A stretch of DNA of 64,000 nucleotides from Phytoseiulus persimilis (lineage: Eukaryota; Arthropoda; Arachnida; Mesostigmata; Phytoseiidae), in assembly GCA_037576195.1 (NCBI GenBank), contig CM075102.1, positions 38,994,745 to 39,058,744 of the forward strand, in the 5' to 3' direction. How positions within the stretch are numbered: the stretch's first letter is position 1; each line of letters starts with the position of its first letter. This document shows positions 12,671 through 23,456 of the stretch, in pieces. The notes beneath the pieces were generated by a model that was not told the DNA's origin, did not search any database, and saw only the letters and a list, made by a program, of their open reading frames with translations. A program made the translations under genes and the position numbers.

Positions 12671-13927
12671 TTATTCCTTTGTTTGTTCTGCTCACTGAGG
12701 AGGAAACGGAGTGACCGCCGCCGACCTGCAGAAGAGGGGCGATGGGCGTTAAGAAAGAGAAACGGCCGGTACGACGACGGCTTGGTTACTTCTGTTCCGA
12801 TCTGACACCTCACTTCATTCCGGTCCTCCTCGTTATGAGCCAAAGGGGTCCGCACCTGTTGCACAACAGGAGTCTGGAGGAAAACGGGCACGTCGTCAAA
12901 GTTTTAGGGGTTATCCAGTTTGGATCGCTCACACAGAATATAGTCCCTACATAAGCTCCACTCGATGGGAGCCCAAAACGTGCCAGGTCCATGTCCACTA
13001 GGCCCTGGAAGTTCCAACTCCCCCGGAGCTCGCGATTGGGGAGAACCCTCGCTGTTCGACTTCGAGTCGCGAAACTCGAGGCGAGCCTCGCGAAAGTCTC
13101 GGAACGGCTTCAACTGCCTGATCGGATCGGTCAACCTCCCGAAGTTCCGTGACAAAGGCAGTGGGCATCGTTCCTTCGGAAATTTCGAGTTCCTTTGCGG
13201 AAGCCCTTGGCGAATTTCCAGTGCTCGCAACGAGAATATACAGAGGGGCTCTGATTCAAAAATATAATTTTTTTTCTCACGGTGCAAAAGTCTCCACAAA
13301 TCTTCTTCCTGCGGATCGCCCTGTTTTCTACGCATCGCTCATTTTCACAAGTCATTACTGTGCTTTCCTCGATTTATTTCTCCGAAAAGTCATCGATATA
13401 CTCCGAGATTTCCACGCTGTGGATTTTCGAAGCATGGTTGATTTATTCGCGATCGCCACCACAACCGATGCTGGCAGCAGTCAGTAATCGAGTTGGGGGA
13501 TTGGATGAAAAATAATTTTTGCTTGAATTTATGTCACCCAGTTGTGCGGAAAGCAATCGTTGGCCCCATCTCCTTCTTCTTTTCTTCTGGCTTTCCAAAA
13601 TGGAAGCCTTCGGAGGAGTCACTCCGCTTCAGAGCCGCCCACGTGCCGATAGTGGAGCTGTCAAACCTTTTGTGTTATGCATTCGATAATTCTCGCTCTC
13701 GCCCTCCTTCGATCGTATATTCCGTTTCGTTGGCATTTCTGAATTTTATTCGCTGATCGAATGCTTGCGTACCACTGGCTGGATTCGACCCACTATGGCT
13801 TTCCGCTCTCTGCGCGAATTCCTTCTCGAATTGCTGGCTTCCTCGATCGCCTGTAGATGCTCGCACAGACAAGAGGGAAATACTTTAAATTCAGTCATCT
13901 TATTTTTCGCGGATCGGCGAGGGCAGA

Positions 13928-13956
13928 GGCCGGCCGGCCGGCTGACTGACTGACTG
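13928..13956. repeat. (GGCC)n(GACT)n tract
   Basis: GGCCGGCCGGCCGG runs straight into GACTGACTGACTG without losing 4-bp phase. Confidence 0.9.
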
Positions 13957-14950
13957 CGTGCACGACAGCTTGATTGAATCCATCGGACGACAACGACGAC
14001 ATCTTCTGCATTGACTGAAGCTTGCGTAGAGACAAGCCCCAGCAGTAGCGGGTCCGATCATAAAATCGTTTATATCCACTGGTTGTACTTTCTCCTCCCG
14101 TTTTTGAGCGCTCTCCCCTCACCTCTCCTGCCGTCATTGCTCTCTCGGCAATTCTGCTGCTGGAGCCACGTTGATAGTCAGGGGCTTCATCCGTTCATCC
14201 TAGCGGTAGTTAAAAAGCATCGAATCACGACAAAACATCTTTCCGTTGAATCTACGTAAGGCGCGTGAGCTTCTTTTTTCCACTGCCCCGTCATGAAGTT
14301 TACAGCTCTCGAGCGCGGTCCGGGAGGCCCTGCTCCATGTAAAACCTCCTTCCTTCCTCGTCTCCTCCGGTCTCACCCTGTCTCTCGACTACGACTCTGG
14401 TCCTGATAGATTCGATGTCCACGTGAAGTCATCGATATTCGACTCGGGGAAACCACGTCCTTGAATCTAGGAGTTGATACTCAACTGGATGATCGATATA
14501 ACCACAGCGATCATTGAGTGATTGAAAGTCTGATGGTGTGCATGTTCAGCTGCAGTCCCCGACCACATTGTCGTGTGCCTTGCCGATCAGGGAAGTGCAA
14601 TCGTGGCCCGTACGGCTCCCAATTGAGATCTACAGCCTGCATGATGAGGATAACAAACCCTTCGCCATTCGCTATCTCGGTGACGATGATGAATCAGGCC
14701 CGCTAACTATTTCGTTGGCCGTGGTTGATTGGAATTTGAAGTAGTGACCACCATGGCAATAGCAACGGGCACGCGGTGGCGTCGAGGGAGGAGAAGCGGG
14801 GCAATCAGAGACAGCGAAAAGTAATTCCTTTGAACTGGCGGGATACAGCTGTAATACCGACGATGGACAAGGAAGATCGAAAATAATGCTTTCGGGCCCA
14901 TTGCTTGTGCCCGAGGTGGAGATAAGGAAACAAAAACCCTTATGAGAATT

Positions 14951-16619
14951 ATCAAAACTATGTCGGCCTGGGTGTGGAGCTCTGACTGCGGAGATTCGAA
15001 GCGAGTTGCCGGAGTCGCAGTTTTGGTATTGTGATCCTTATCGGAGCTTTTTTGAGAGATAATTGTAATGGTCTTAGGTTTCCACGAAAGGTCCTTGTTT
15101 CGTGGATTCGTCGCGAAATTGATGTATTTTCGCTTGGATGACTAATGGCTTTACGCGATGTTTTCAGAGAATCGTTGTAATCGGATCGAATCGTCGCGCA
15201 AAAAGTACAAAAAATTATTGAACAGACACCTGTGAAAACTTTTTTGCTCTCTCTGAGCTCGTCCGAAGTTGTCCATCTTGGAATACGAGGCTTTGTGAGC
15301 GAACTGGACAGGCGACCTACAGATCAATGTTTGACAGTGGTGCTAGAATGATAAAAGACTGTTTTTAGGGACGTAGCGATTAAGCCGCCGTGAGAACCAG
15401 AATATCGTCGCATTCTTATTCTTCTGGAAGACGAGAAGAAACAAAATACGCACGTTTAACCTCCACCTCATTGAACGGATTTGTAGCCGTAGCGGAAAAT
15501 AAGTTTGGGTTCCCTTGTTAAGATTGTTATGTTGATCCGCGACTATCTTGCATTCTGGCCTTGCTCATCGGTCGTCGCGATCTCGATTTTCATCAAGTAG
15601 CACTCGTACCAGATCATCACTGCTGGAACAGAAGTGTTGTTCCGTTCCCAAAGGTTTTCATGGGGGTTTTTGATACCGTTGATCGTTGGACCTTCCACAT
15701 TAACAACGTAGAGCATGCGTTAGCTTAGCAAACTATTCGTCGAAAAAGAAATGATTTCAGTCCTTTTGTTCCCATGGATTGCACGTATTCATGAGCTCGT
15801 TAACAACATTTGGAGAATGATGAACGCTTGTGCCGATACGTGAGTCAATCGCTATTCCCAATTACGGCGCGTCAGCTGCGTGGTCCGCAGAGCTCGCCTT
15901 CTTGCCCAAGTGTGAACAGAGGTTCTCAACTCCCCCACCCTCCCTCCTCTTATTGTTTAATTTGCTCATCCTTCCGAGTTTGGGAGCCCGAAGTCGATCG
16001 GGGCCACGCAATATGAACTGGATTCTCTCCGCATCAGCTGCCGGAGGCCTGAGCTATCGATTCCGACTCGTGGCAAGTGCGCTGCAGACCGAGCTGACCT
16101 CTCAGCTTTCTCGTCGGTCGGATTTGAATGTTCGAACTTTATCTGGTGATGACCGCCTTAAGTGTTCGTTACTCCTTAATCTCGAATACGCTTCTCGAAA
16201 GCGCGTCCGGTTCCAAGTCGAATTGATTCAGTGAGTTGACTCAGCGAGCCGCAGATGACGATGCGAAATACGAGCCGCCGCAATCTACTCCCGCGTATTT
16301 CTTTTCCGCCTTCCACGGGGCGTTTGATTCATCTGCTAAGGTCCATATGTTTTTGTTGGTCCTTCGCTCTTAGTCGAAGGCTTGCTGGCCAGTCTACTAG
16401 CAGCTTGGAAGCATCTACAACTCGATCGCGTTCCGAGAAAATTGTTCGACTTGTTTATGAGATACCAGTCTGAAAGTTCAGCCAGCGGGCCAGCCGTTCG
16501 GTTCGCAGCACAGTCTAAGCCACGAGATCGAACGGGATGGCCGGGATGTTCGCCGTTTCTCGCGCGCTCACTCCAGAAGAAGAAGGTGGAGTATTCGGTT
16601 CTCCGCTCACCTCTTCCTG
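14951..16619. other. ORF-poor, AT-richer stretch, then small frames
   Basis: From about 14960 to 15800 no frame reaches 60 codons on either strand. The only item of note is the 57-codon minus frame with NPHENLW. From 15830 a 134-codon plus frame has no recognised motif. Confidence 0.55.
15543..15716 (-). pseudogene. 57-codon frame with NPHENLW, possible Tc1/mariner transposase scrap
   Basis: ATG-started minus-strand frame ending at TAG, with balanced composition (many N, E, I, V, T). It contains KNPHENLWE near residues 17-25. In Tc1-like transposases the C-terminal catalytic region usually reads S-P-D-L-N-P-I-E-N-L-W, so N-P-x-E-N-L-W is shared, but the preceding SPDL is not seen and no upstream DDE partner was found. 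Downstream, the next frame is only intermittently open. It could equally be a chance frame in AT-richer DNA. Confidence 0.15.
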
Positions 16620-17159
16620 TTGCACTTTCTAAGATTCGCGAAAATCGATCCTCCTCAGCGATGCGAAAGAGAGAACAGAAAACGGAAGGGTGTACCCAGT
16701 CGGCCACAAGTCTTCGCGGTCTCGTATTTCAGAAAGCTGGAAATCTCCTCCGGAGAACCCACGCTTCCGTCAGGGTGGCTGGGGTCAGAAGTCTCGATAT
16801 GCCTGCTCGGATTGCAGTTCGATTTGATTTGCATCGATGAACTCCGAGACTTAGAGACGAACGCGACTCCAGTCCCGACTCGGGTTCTTATTTTCGTCGT
16901 AGAAACTCAATATGCAACTTTATTTCAAGAGCGGCGAAGCACGACGAATTCGAGGCGAAACGCATACATTCGGTTGGGGTTAATTCCCTTCTATTTCGAC
17001 AGATCAGCACTTTTGGCCCTCGAAATGAATCGTCGAACTGGACCGTTTGTTCGACTTAACGGATTTTCCTCAAAAGTTCGAGCATCGAAATCGGAGAGTT
17101 CCAAGACCAGTGTGGCCATCCCATTGTGCGAGTTCGTGGGAGCATCTCTCTGTACGTAG
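16620..17159 (+). CDS. 179-codon open frame without early ATG; unrecognised
   Basis: Plus-strand frame with a TTG first codon and no ATG until NRRTGPFV near residue 135. The central part (GSEVSICLLGLQFDLICIDE, then TRVLIFVVETQYATLFQE, then YIRLGLIPFYFD) is more hydrophobic and balanced than neighbouring translations. No family is recognised. It overlaps another plus-strand frame (16382-16840) in a different phase. The length is about the chance maximum for the window. Confidence 0.12.
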   Translation: MHFLRFAKIDPPQRCERENRKRKGVPSRPQVFAVSYFRKLEISSGEPTLPSGWLGSEVSICLLGLQFDLICIDELRDLETNATPVPTRVLIFVVETQYATLFQERRSTTNSRRNAYIRLGLIPFYFDRSALLALEMNRRTGPFVRLNGFSSKVRASKSESSKTSVAIPLCEFVGASLCT

Positions 17160-19463
17160 TCCAAGTACCGTTTGCGTCGGGTTACACAAGAACAAGCTCT
17201 GACAATGAGGTGACGGTCGTTTAATCAGCAACGGACTCCACAAGCACCGAATCGAGCAAAGGCATCCAACCGTTCGAGCAAACAGGCGACGGTCGGAACG
17301 ATTGACCGACCGACTGACCACGGATTGCACCGCGCAAACACCGAAAAAGTGCTGGCGGCTGAGAGACGCTCGAAGATCGCATCGTTTCCCTCTGATACGC
17401 AAGTGATCGAGTCGGGAGGTAGCCAGCCAGTCGGTGCGGCTTGATCTGGACAGCGATCCTGCGCGACTCAAAAGTATCGTAGATACGATATCTCCGAGTG
17501 CGTCCACCCCAGCCAACACAACGTGAGAAATGTGCTCGGGACTGCTAACGGCATTCTCTCGGTCGGCGGCCGGCCGCAGGCGCGCCGTTCAACGCGCCCG
17601 GCTTTGCCCATTCAAGTCGATTAACGATGGATTGGTATATCTTCATAAAAACGCTGTACAACACGGGTCGAGAAACAGTGACACCGAAGAGTCCGGCTGC
17701 AACACGGTGTGCTCGTGGACTCTGTAACTCCTACTTCGAAGCACAAAAAAACGAACAACGTCTTCTCAAGCACCATTAAGTGACTTGTTAGTGTTTTAAA
17801 GTGATCTTCGAACATGAGCACGCGGTCGAAGAAGCTCCGAAGCTGAGCCTACTTCACACATGCGCAAAAGATCGGACTTTGTTCCGCTGTAGTCAGATAA
17901 GCCCACTCATTCTTGTAAGCCAACTAAAAAGGCGATTCATTGATTGTGTCACATAACCGCTGAACATGGTTATCTTTGAGGTCCGCACAAGAGCTCTGAG
18001 TAGCGGTGCATGAAGCTTCGAAACAACTCCATTTGTCGCTACGCCTTTTGCCCACCACTTCCTAACGTCATCTCGACTCGAATCGAATCAAGCCATCCAG
18101 TCGCGAAAGTTTCACGCGACGTCATCAGACGTCTTCTAAGTTTGCGAGCTAACTCCTCTCACAAATGTTCCCGTGCTCTTCGCTCAGCACCAGGACACTC
18201 ATGAGTCTTCCAATTCCTCCCTACTTCGCTGGTAGGAGAGGGCGACATCGATTTCGAGAGGAATGTGTATATGTGTGATTTGTTGGATTTTCCCACCGCT
18301 TCCTACGTCGAAATGGAAACTTCATCAGGACAACTGACCCGATTCTCGTACATCTGGCTAGCTGTTCGGACGTTCAGCTATCCATGAACTAGGCAGATAG
18401 AATCCCGTATCTTTCACCAACTGTAACGGCCTAAAGTTCAGGGAGTTTCTCCGTCTGAGTTCATCCAGACTTTCCATTCCTCGCCACGTACAACAGCTTC
18501 TCTCCAGGATTTTCGGATGCGACAGATGTCCGCGCACACTTGCGCATTTCTGCTCGGAGCCGACGGCTATGCTCTTAATGAAGTTTTTCCCCTTTCTGGA
18601 AGGTGATAGGCGTAACAGACGTGCGTCATCAAACATTGTCTTCCACTGACAGCTAAAAAAACAAAGTTGCGGTGACTGCTGGGCTCTGTTTGTCCGGCCG
18701 TACCCATGATGCTCTGTTCGGGAAGATGATGTTTGGCGGGCGGCTGGATATTCGGCTTCGCGCAGATGTGATATTTAGATTAGGAGCATAACCGGCCCAG
18801 AGAAACAAAGAGCATCGAGACGAGCACCAAGCCTCCGGACCGGACAGAGGAAGGGACGCGCGCGTTCAGGCCGCCAGCTGAATTCCACGAACGATTTTTC
18901 ATTTCTGTTCCTTCTCGCCGACCAACAAAATCGTCATTTCTTATCTGAACGCTTGAAATCTTCGGCTTTTTGTCTTGCCTCACTCTTCCGCGGGCAGGCA
19001 AGCCGCATCCCGACCTGAGTGCTTGCACCCTTGGTGCTGGCTTCGTTGGAAAAGAGAGAAAGAGAGACTGTCGAATGGGAAACAAACAGCACTATCCACG
19101 GCATCAAGGAGAGAAGACATCGCAGACGCCTATGTTAAAGAGAAGGAGCAGGCGATCTTCGCATACTTCGGCGGCTTCACCCTCCTGATGTCGGTCTGAT
19201 CTGGAGATTTCGAAGGGCCAACAGATGTACCTACGGCTCGGACCGGCATCGTGTAGATTAACAAATGAGATGAGGGGTCTGCGCAAGGTTCTTATTTTTT
19301 TTCTTACATTTGCCTCGAGGTCATGCCTCGACGGCATTGTTCTGCGCTTTTCATTGCGGTCATCGCTTCCTCTCCTTGAAGCGGCGCTTTGGACCTGTTC
19401 AATCTGGATCGGAGGCAAGTGAAGTGGGCAGTTCGGTTCAGCTTTTTAGTTGGTCGGGGTTCC

Positions 19464-19478
19464 GACTGACTGACTGAA
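19464..19478. repeat. (GACT)3 tract
   Basis: Three GACT units and a partial GAAT unit, preceded by a TTGGTCGG segment of related period. Confidence 0.85.
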
Positions 19479-19677
19479 TGCTCGGTTCGACTTTAATTGG
19501 CTCTTCTCCGCTCCATCGAGTGCTTCTCCGGCTATTCCGCTGCAATTACTCTCGTAGTATTGATTATTTCACGAGATATAAATATATTGTATCCATGTAT
19601 TATCTCTTTCTTCTCCATTCCTCATTAATGCCGCTACTTCTGTTGTTTTCTCGGTCGCGGCTTGCCCTCATTCGATT

Positions 19678-19689
19678 GTCGTCGTCGTC
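19678..19689. repeat. (GTC)4 microsatellite
   Basis: Four perfect GTC units followed by GTTGAG. Confidence 0.85.
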
Positions 19690-20193
19690 GTTGAGTCAAA
19701 TAAGTCCACCAACCGACCGACCCTTCGATTGACTTCTCTCGCGGACACGTGAAAAATCTCGCTCATAACTCTCGGCACGACTCAATCTAGGAGAAGCACA
19801 ACAGCCGACTCGGTCAGGCGGAGCCGGTTACAGCGATAATACGATGCTTCCATCTGGACTTATTTCGGCTAATTCCGAGTGAATCGTTCGTTGGTTCCTG
19901 CGAAGCTTCACGGCAATGCATCGCGACCGGCGATGCTCGAGACCAGAAGTAGGTTGGTTCTCGGTAGTTTGTGACCGGCTACTCGGAAACTCGAAAAGCC
20001 GATCGGAGTCTGGTGAGACACCTCCGTAGCCGCACCGGAACAACGGTCACCGCAATGATGGAGGATGAACTCACCAAGAGGAAAACTCATCTATCAGATC
20101 GCTGCTCACGAGTTGAAAGACTAGTTTGCCAGTTGAACGACTCGTCATGAATGCCGATCCTCGTCGCACCGTCAGATTCGATTCAGACATGAA

Positions 20194-20213
20194 GACTGCT
20201 GAGGACTGCTGAG
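20194..20213. repeat. Tandem duplication of a 10-mer
   Basis: GACTGCTGAG occurs twice back to back with no mismatch, suggesting a small replication-slippage duplication. Confidence 0.85.
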
Positions 20214-22165
20214 GTGCGAAAGATAGCACGGAAAAGTTTGTCGGACCGGTAGAAGAGAAAAAAAAAACATTTTCAACTCTCGGAACAAACAACTTGGGTG
20301 CTGAAAGAGGACTGAGCGAAGGAATGCGAAAGAATGAGGGAATCAGTCGAGTTTGTCCACATGACCAGAATGAAGGTGTCCGAGTCAAAGTAGTCGTTTC
20401 AGGTTCTCTTTTTTGCCGTGGATTGAATGGATACCGCTTCGAAGCTTCTCCTGAGTGAGTGAGCGACTGGGGCGGCTGGGATGTTTGTGCTTCTGTCTGG
20501 TTTTGTTGATTTTTGTCTGCTGCCTCGCGTAATTTTTTTCACCTGGTCCCTCCATCCTGAAAGAAAGCAGAAGAGGCTGGCACAAAAACGTGGTGATCGT
20601 TTTTCAGCTCAATTCGTCCATCCAGGCAGCCCGTCAGTGCGACTACCTTTTTTCCGCCCGTCGGTTTATCCACTACAAAGGTGAACGAAAATTTTCTGAG
20701 AAAGAATCCTGTGACGAGGAAAACCTTCGCGCGAAAACTTGCGGGTTCCAACTCCGATTCAAAGAGGTTGCTGTCGATGAGAGCTTCTACGCTACACACG
20801 CAGGGGACTTTTTGGGGGGAGCGCACGCGTCCCTGAGAATCATCCACAGTCTAGTGAAATCAAGTTGAATCAGAGCTTGATGAACGAGTCCCCAACGAAC
20901 TTTGCCCAGATGGTGATGCATGGAGAAGAAAAGACTCACGGTAGAGCTCTCGCAGAGAATCGCGAAGATTACGAGGGGGGTCGGAGGCATTTCAGACCAG
21001 CTACCTGTTGAAGCGTGATCACGGCGAACAAACGGTTCCGATGGAACAACGAACATCTCAGTATTGAGAGCCTGAATTCCAATCCCGTTCGTTACGGAGT
21101 TCATTCATGGCCTGAGCCTCTCTTGGCAAAGACATCGTGCCCGGTTGTCGAGGCGCTTCCGCTCAACTTATCTCTCTTTTCCTCGGAGTAGCTCGTTATC
21201 TTTTAATCTCCCCCTATCTTCTCGGTCAGACAGGAGTCAGCATCCCGGGAAACAACTGTGTCTGATTTGACGTAATTTGCAGAATTCTTGATGCGGGTGC
21301 AGTTTTAAGGGCTCAGTTTGCGTTATGCGGGATCATGACGTCGAGTGCTGGCAGCCAGATGCGGCTTGTGTTCCGTCCCGATACTTCGGGTAGTGTTCGT
21401 TGGTCCATTCAAAACTAGGTTAGCTCTGCTGTGTGGTGTGTTGAGTGTGTTTTCGGCCCGGGCGGGCGAAAGGCACGAACTCTCGGTTCTCTACAGTTTC
21501 CGCGCGATTCTATCACCAGCAGCTCATGGGTTTTCGCTCAGGACACAATTGCCACACAGTCCCCGTTATTTGGCTCAACGGAGCCGTTGTCAGCTCGAAG
21601 TCTCGGTTTCGATCTGGGTTTTGCATCTGTATTTTTTCATGGGATCTATGGAAGTTCGGGGAAAAAGCATCAAAAAGTCATCGGATCCGCGCTAACATCC
21701 CGCCACCCATAGAACCAGGCAAGGTGGCAGTTCAACGTGTTCCGAGATCAGTCCGGAGAACAATAAAATCATTCGGGTATGTTTTCGGGTACGGGGTAAA
21801 CAACCTGCTGACTCTCCTGAGGAAAGCATCCGGGGATGCCTTTCAGAACTCATTATGAAGTGTCCCCGAGGATTTGCATTCGGATTCCACGCCTCAGGAA
21901 TGCGAGCGGGCGGGCGGTCTTCCTGCCGTGGAGTGCAGCCGCCAGTTGTAGCAAAACTCGGGGCTAGCAATCTGAGCCTCAGAGTCGATCGTCGGCGGGT
22001 TGCACGTCTTCTACCAGACCGGCATGAAATTCTCGAATCTCAAGTTCTGAGCTTCTCGACTCTCACGGTACGCCTCGATCGATGATGACGGCTGGTAGTG
22101 CCGTCGAGCCATCGTAGACTCCTAATGAAGGATCGTTGTTTGGGTGAACACAGATTTTTCGGAAG

Positions 22166-22187
22166 TATAAAATCCAAGATGGCCGCC
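22166..22187 (+). promoter_or_regulatory. TATA-like element beside a YY1-like motif
   Basis: TATAAAA at 22166-22172 is followed by CCAAGATGGCCGCC at 22174-22187, a one-base variant of the AAGATGGCGGC site bound by YY1/Pho proteins, often found just inside transcript starts. No TCAGT initiator sits 30 bp downstream. No convincing coding frame follows directly, although a frame of 83 codons starts at 22520. Confidence 0.2.
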
Positions 22188-23404
22188 GATAGGGATCGCG
22201 ATCCATCACGAAAGCTTTTCGGCCACTGTGAGGCCGCAAATAATCGCTTTCCCTGAAGTCGTTCTCAGGTGCGACCCTTTCAACTCTCTGGTTTGCGGCG
22301 GTCGGGGTTTCTCGAACGCTCGGGCTGGCGGGCTTGCTGGCTGCCTCGTGGTCGTTTCTTGTCTCTTCAACGGAATCAACCCCTCTTGAACCCTTTTCGG
22401 ACTGCTCAGAGCACGGCGGAGGCTTGGCTCCTCCTGTTTCGTATCGGCAAGCTTTCTCGGAGTTTTCACGAACATGAGAAATCACTGATCGGTGTGGGAC
22501 CGCGTCCCGCTCCATTAAAGTGGTAGCCGCGGTGGGGTCGGTCATCGCCGACGTGTTGCAAAGTTTTGATCTCGATTATCGAGTGTTTGTGAACACAGAA
22601 GGACACAGCATTCAAGAACGTGTCAGAGATCTCCGGAGTCGTCGAAGGAAATCAGACGTACAAACACTGCGACACAGGAGGAGCGAGCCCGAGCTGAGTC
22701 AGAAGAGCGGAATAACTCCGGTCAGTCGCGAAACCGTCAATAAATTTGTCAGCGGAGCGCACGAGTATTGACTACGGCATCGGCAATCGAGACTCGTTCG
22801 GTTGGCCAGTCAGTCAGGAAAGCCGAAATCGAAGCCCGGCCGACTGCCTTGTGGAGGACTTTATCAGTACAAAAATCAAAGCCGTTCCGAAACCTCGCCT
22901 GCCGCCGAATCATTGTTGATCGTCTAATTTTTTTTGCTTCGACTCTCCGTCTTGTTTCGATGATTCTGTTGTTGCCCAGCCGGAGCGAGCGCTGTCACGT
23001 TTTTAGCCCGAACGGTGGTTTTGTTGCGTCTGTCAGTGCGCTGGTCAGCAGCTGTCCAAACACTGTTGAGACTCAACGGGTAAAACAATCCGCGGCCAAG
23101 TGCCCGCTCACTCAGCCAATTGGAAGATTCATTAGTCCTGTTGCGAGAAGGAGAAGATGTCTGAAGAGACGATGAAATATAGATCCACAGTCGGAGAACA
23201 GCTTAGCGGATCGAAAGGGTGCCCGGTCGAGGTGATATCCACGAGACCCACTCATTGATGGTGCTCGGATGAGCGGAACAAAAAAAGGAAACTAGGACGC
23301 ACATATCGGGTCCGTATTCCAAACAACAAACAATGATACGATGTCGGCTGAGAATCCGCGAGACTTCGTGCCATGAATCTCAATTAGTTGGCCTGACGCA
23401 AAAT

Positions 23405-23456
23405 GCTCGCTCGGCTGTTCGCTCGCACGTTCACCCGCCCGCCCGCGCGCGCTCAG
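23405..23456. repeat. Degenerate CTCG/CCCG tract
   Basis: About 50 bp with broken 4-bp period (GCTCGCTCGG, GCTCGCAC, CCGCCCGCCCGCGCGCGC), ending in a short CG alternation. Confidence 0.7.

Larger units (their letters stand above)
10000..14950. other. No recognisable gene; several period-4 tracts
   Basis: A plus frame at 10717-11058 has a Val-rich stretch from GTC/GTT repeats. The 182-codon minus frame at 12343-12891 has no early ATG and runs through a microsatellite. An inverted repeat GCCCG/CGGGC followed by T5 near 12430 looks like a bacterial terminator but is judged chance. Confidence 0.55.
17160..22165. other. No recognisable gene
   Basis: Frames of up to about 150 codons with no motif. 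An AT-rich patch at 19560-19605 includes TATAAATA without a matching initiator. A plus frame at 20590-20868 (ending RIIHSLVKSS) reads naturally but is unrecognised. Confidence 0.55.

Noticed and set aside
12343-12891. 182-codon minus-strand frame
   Set aside because: No early ATG; its Thr/Asp/Gln-rich centre is a translated tetranucleotide repeat, and the length is about the chance maximum.
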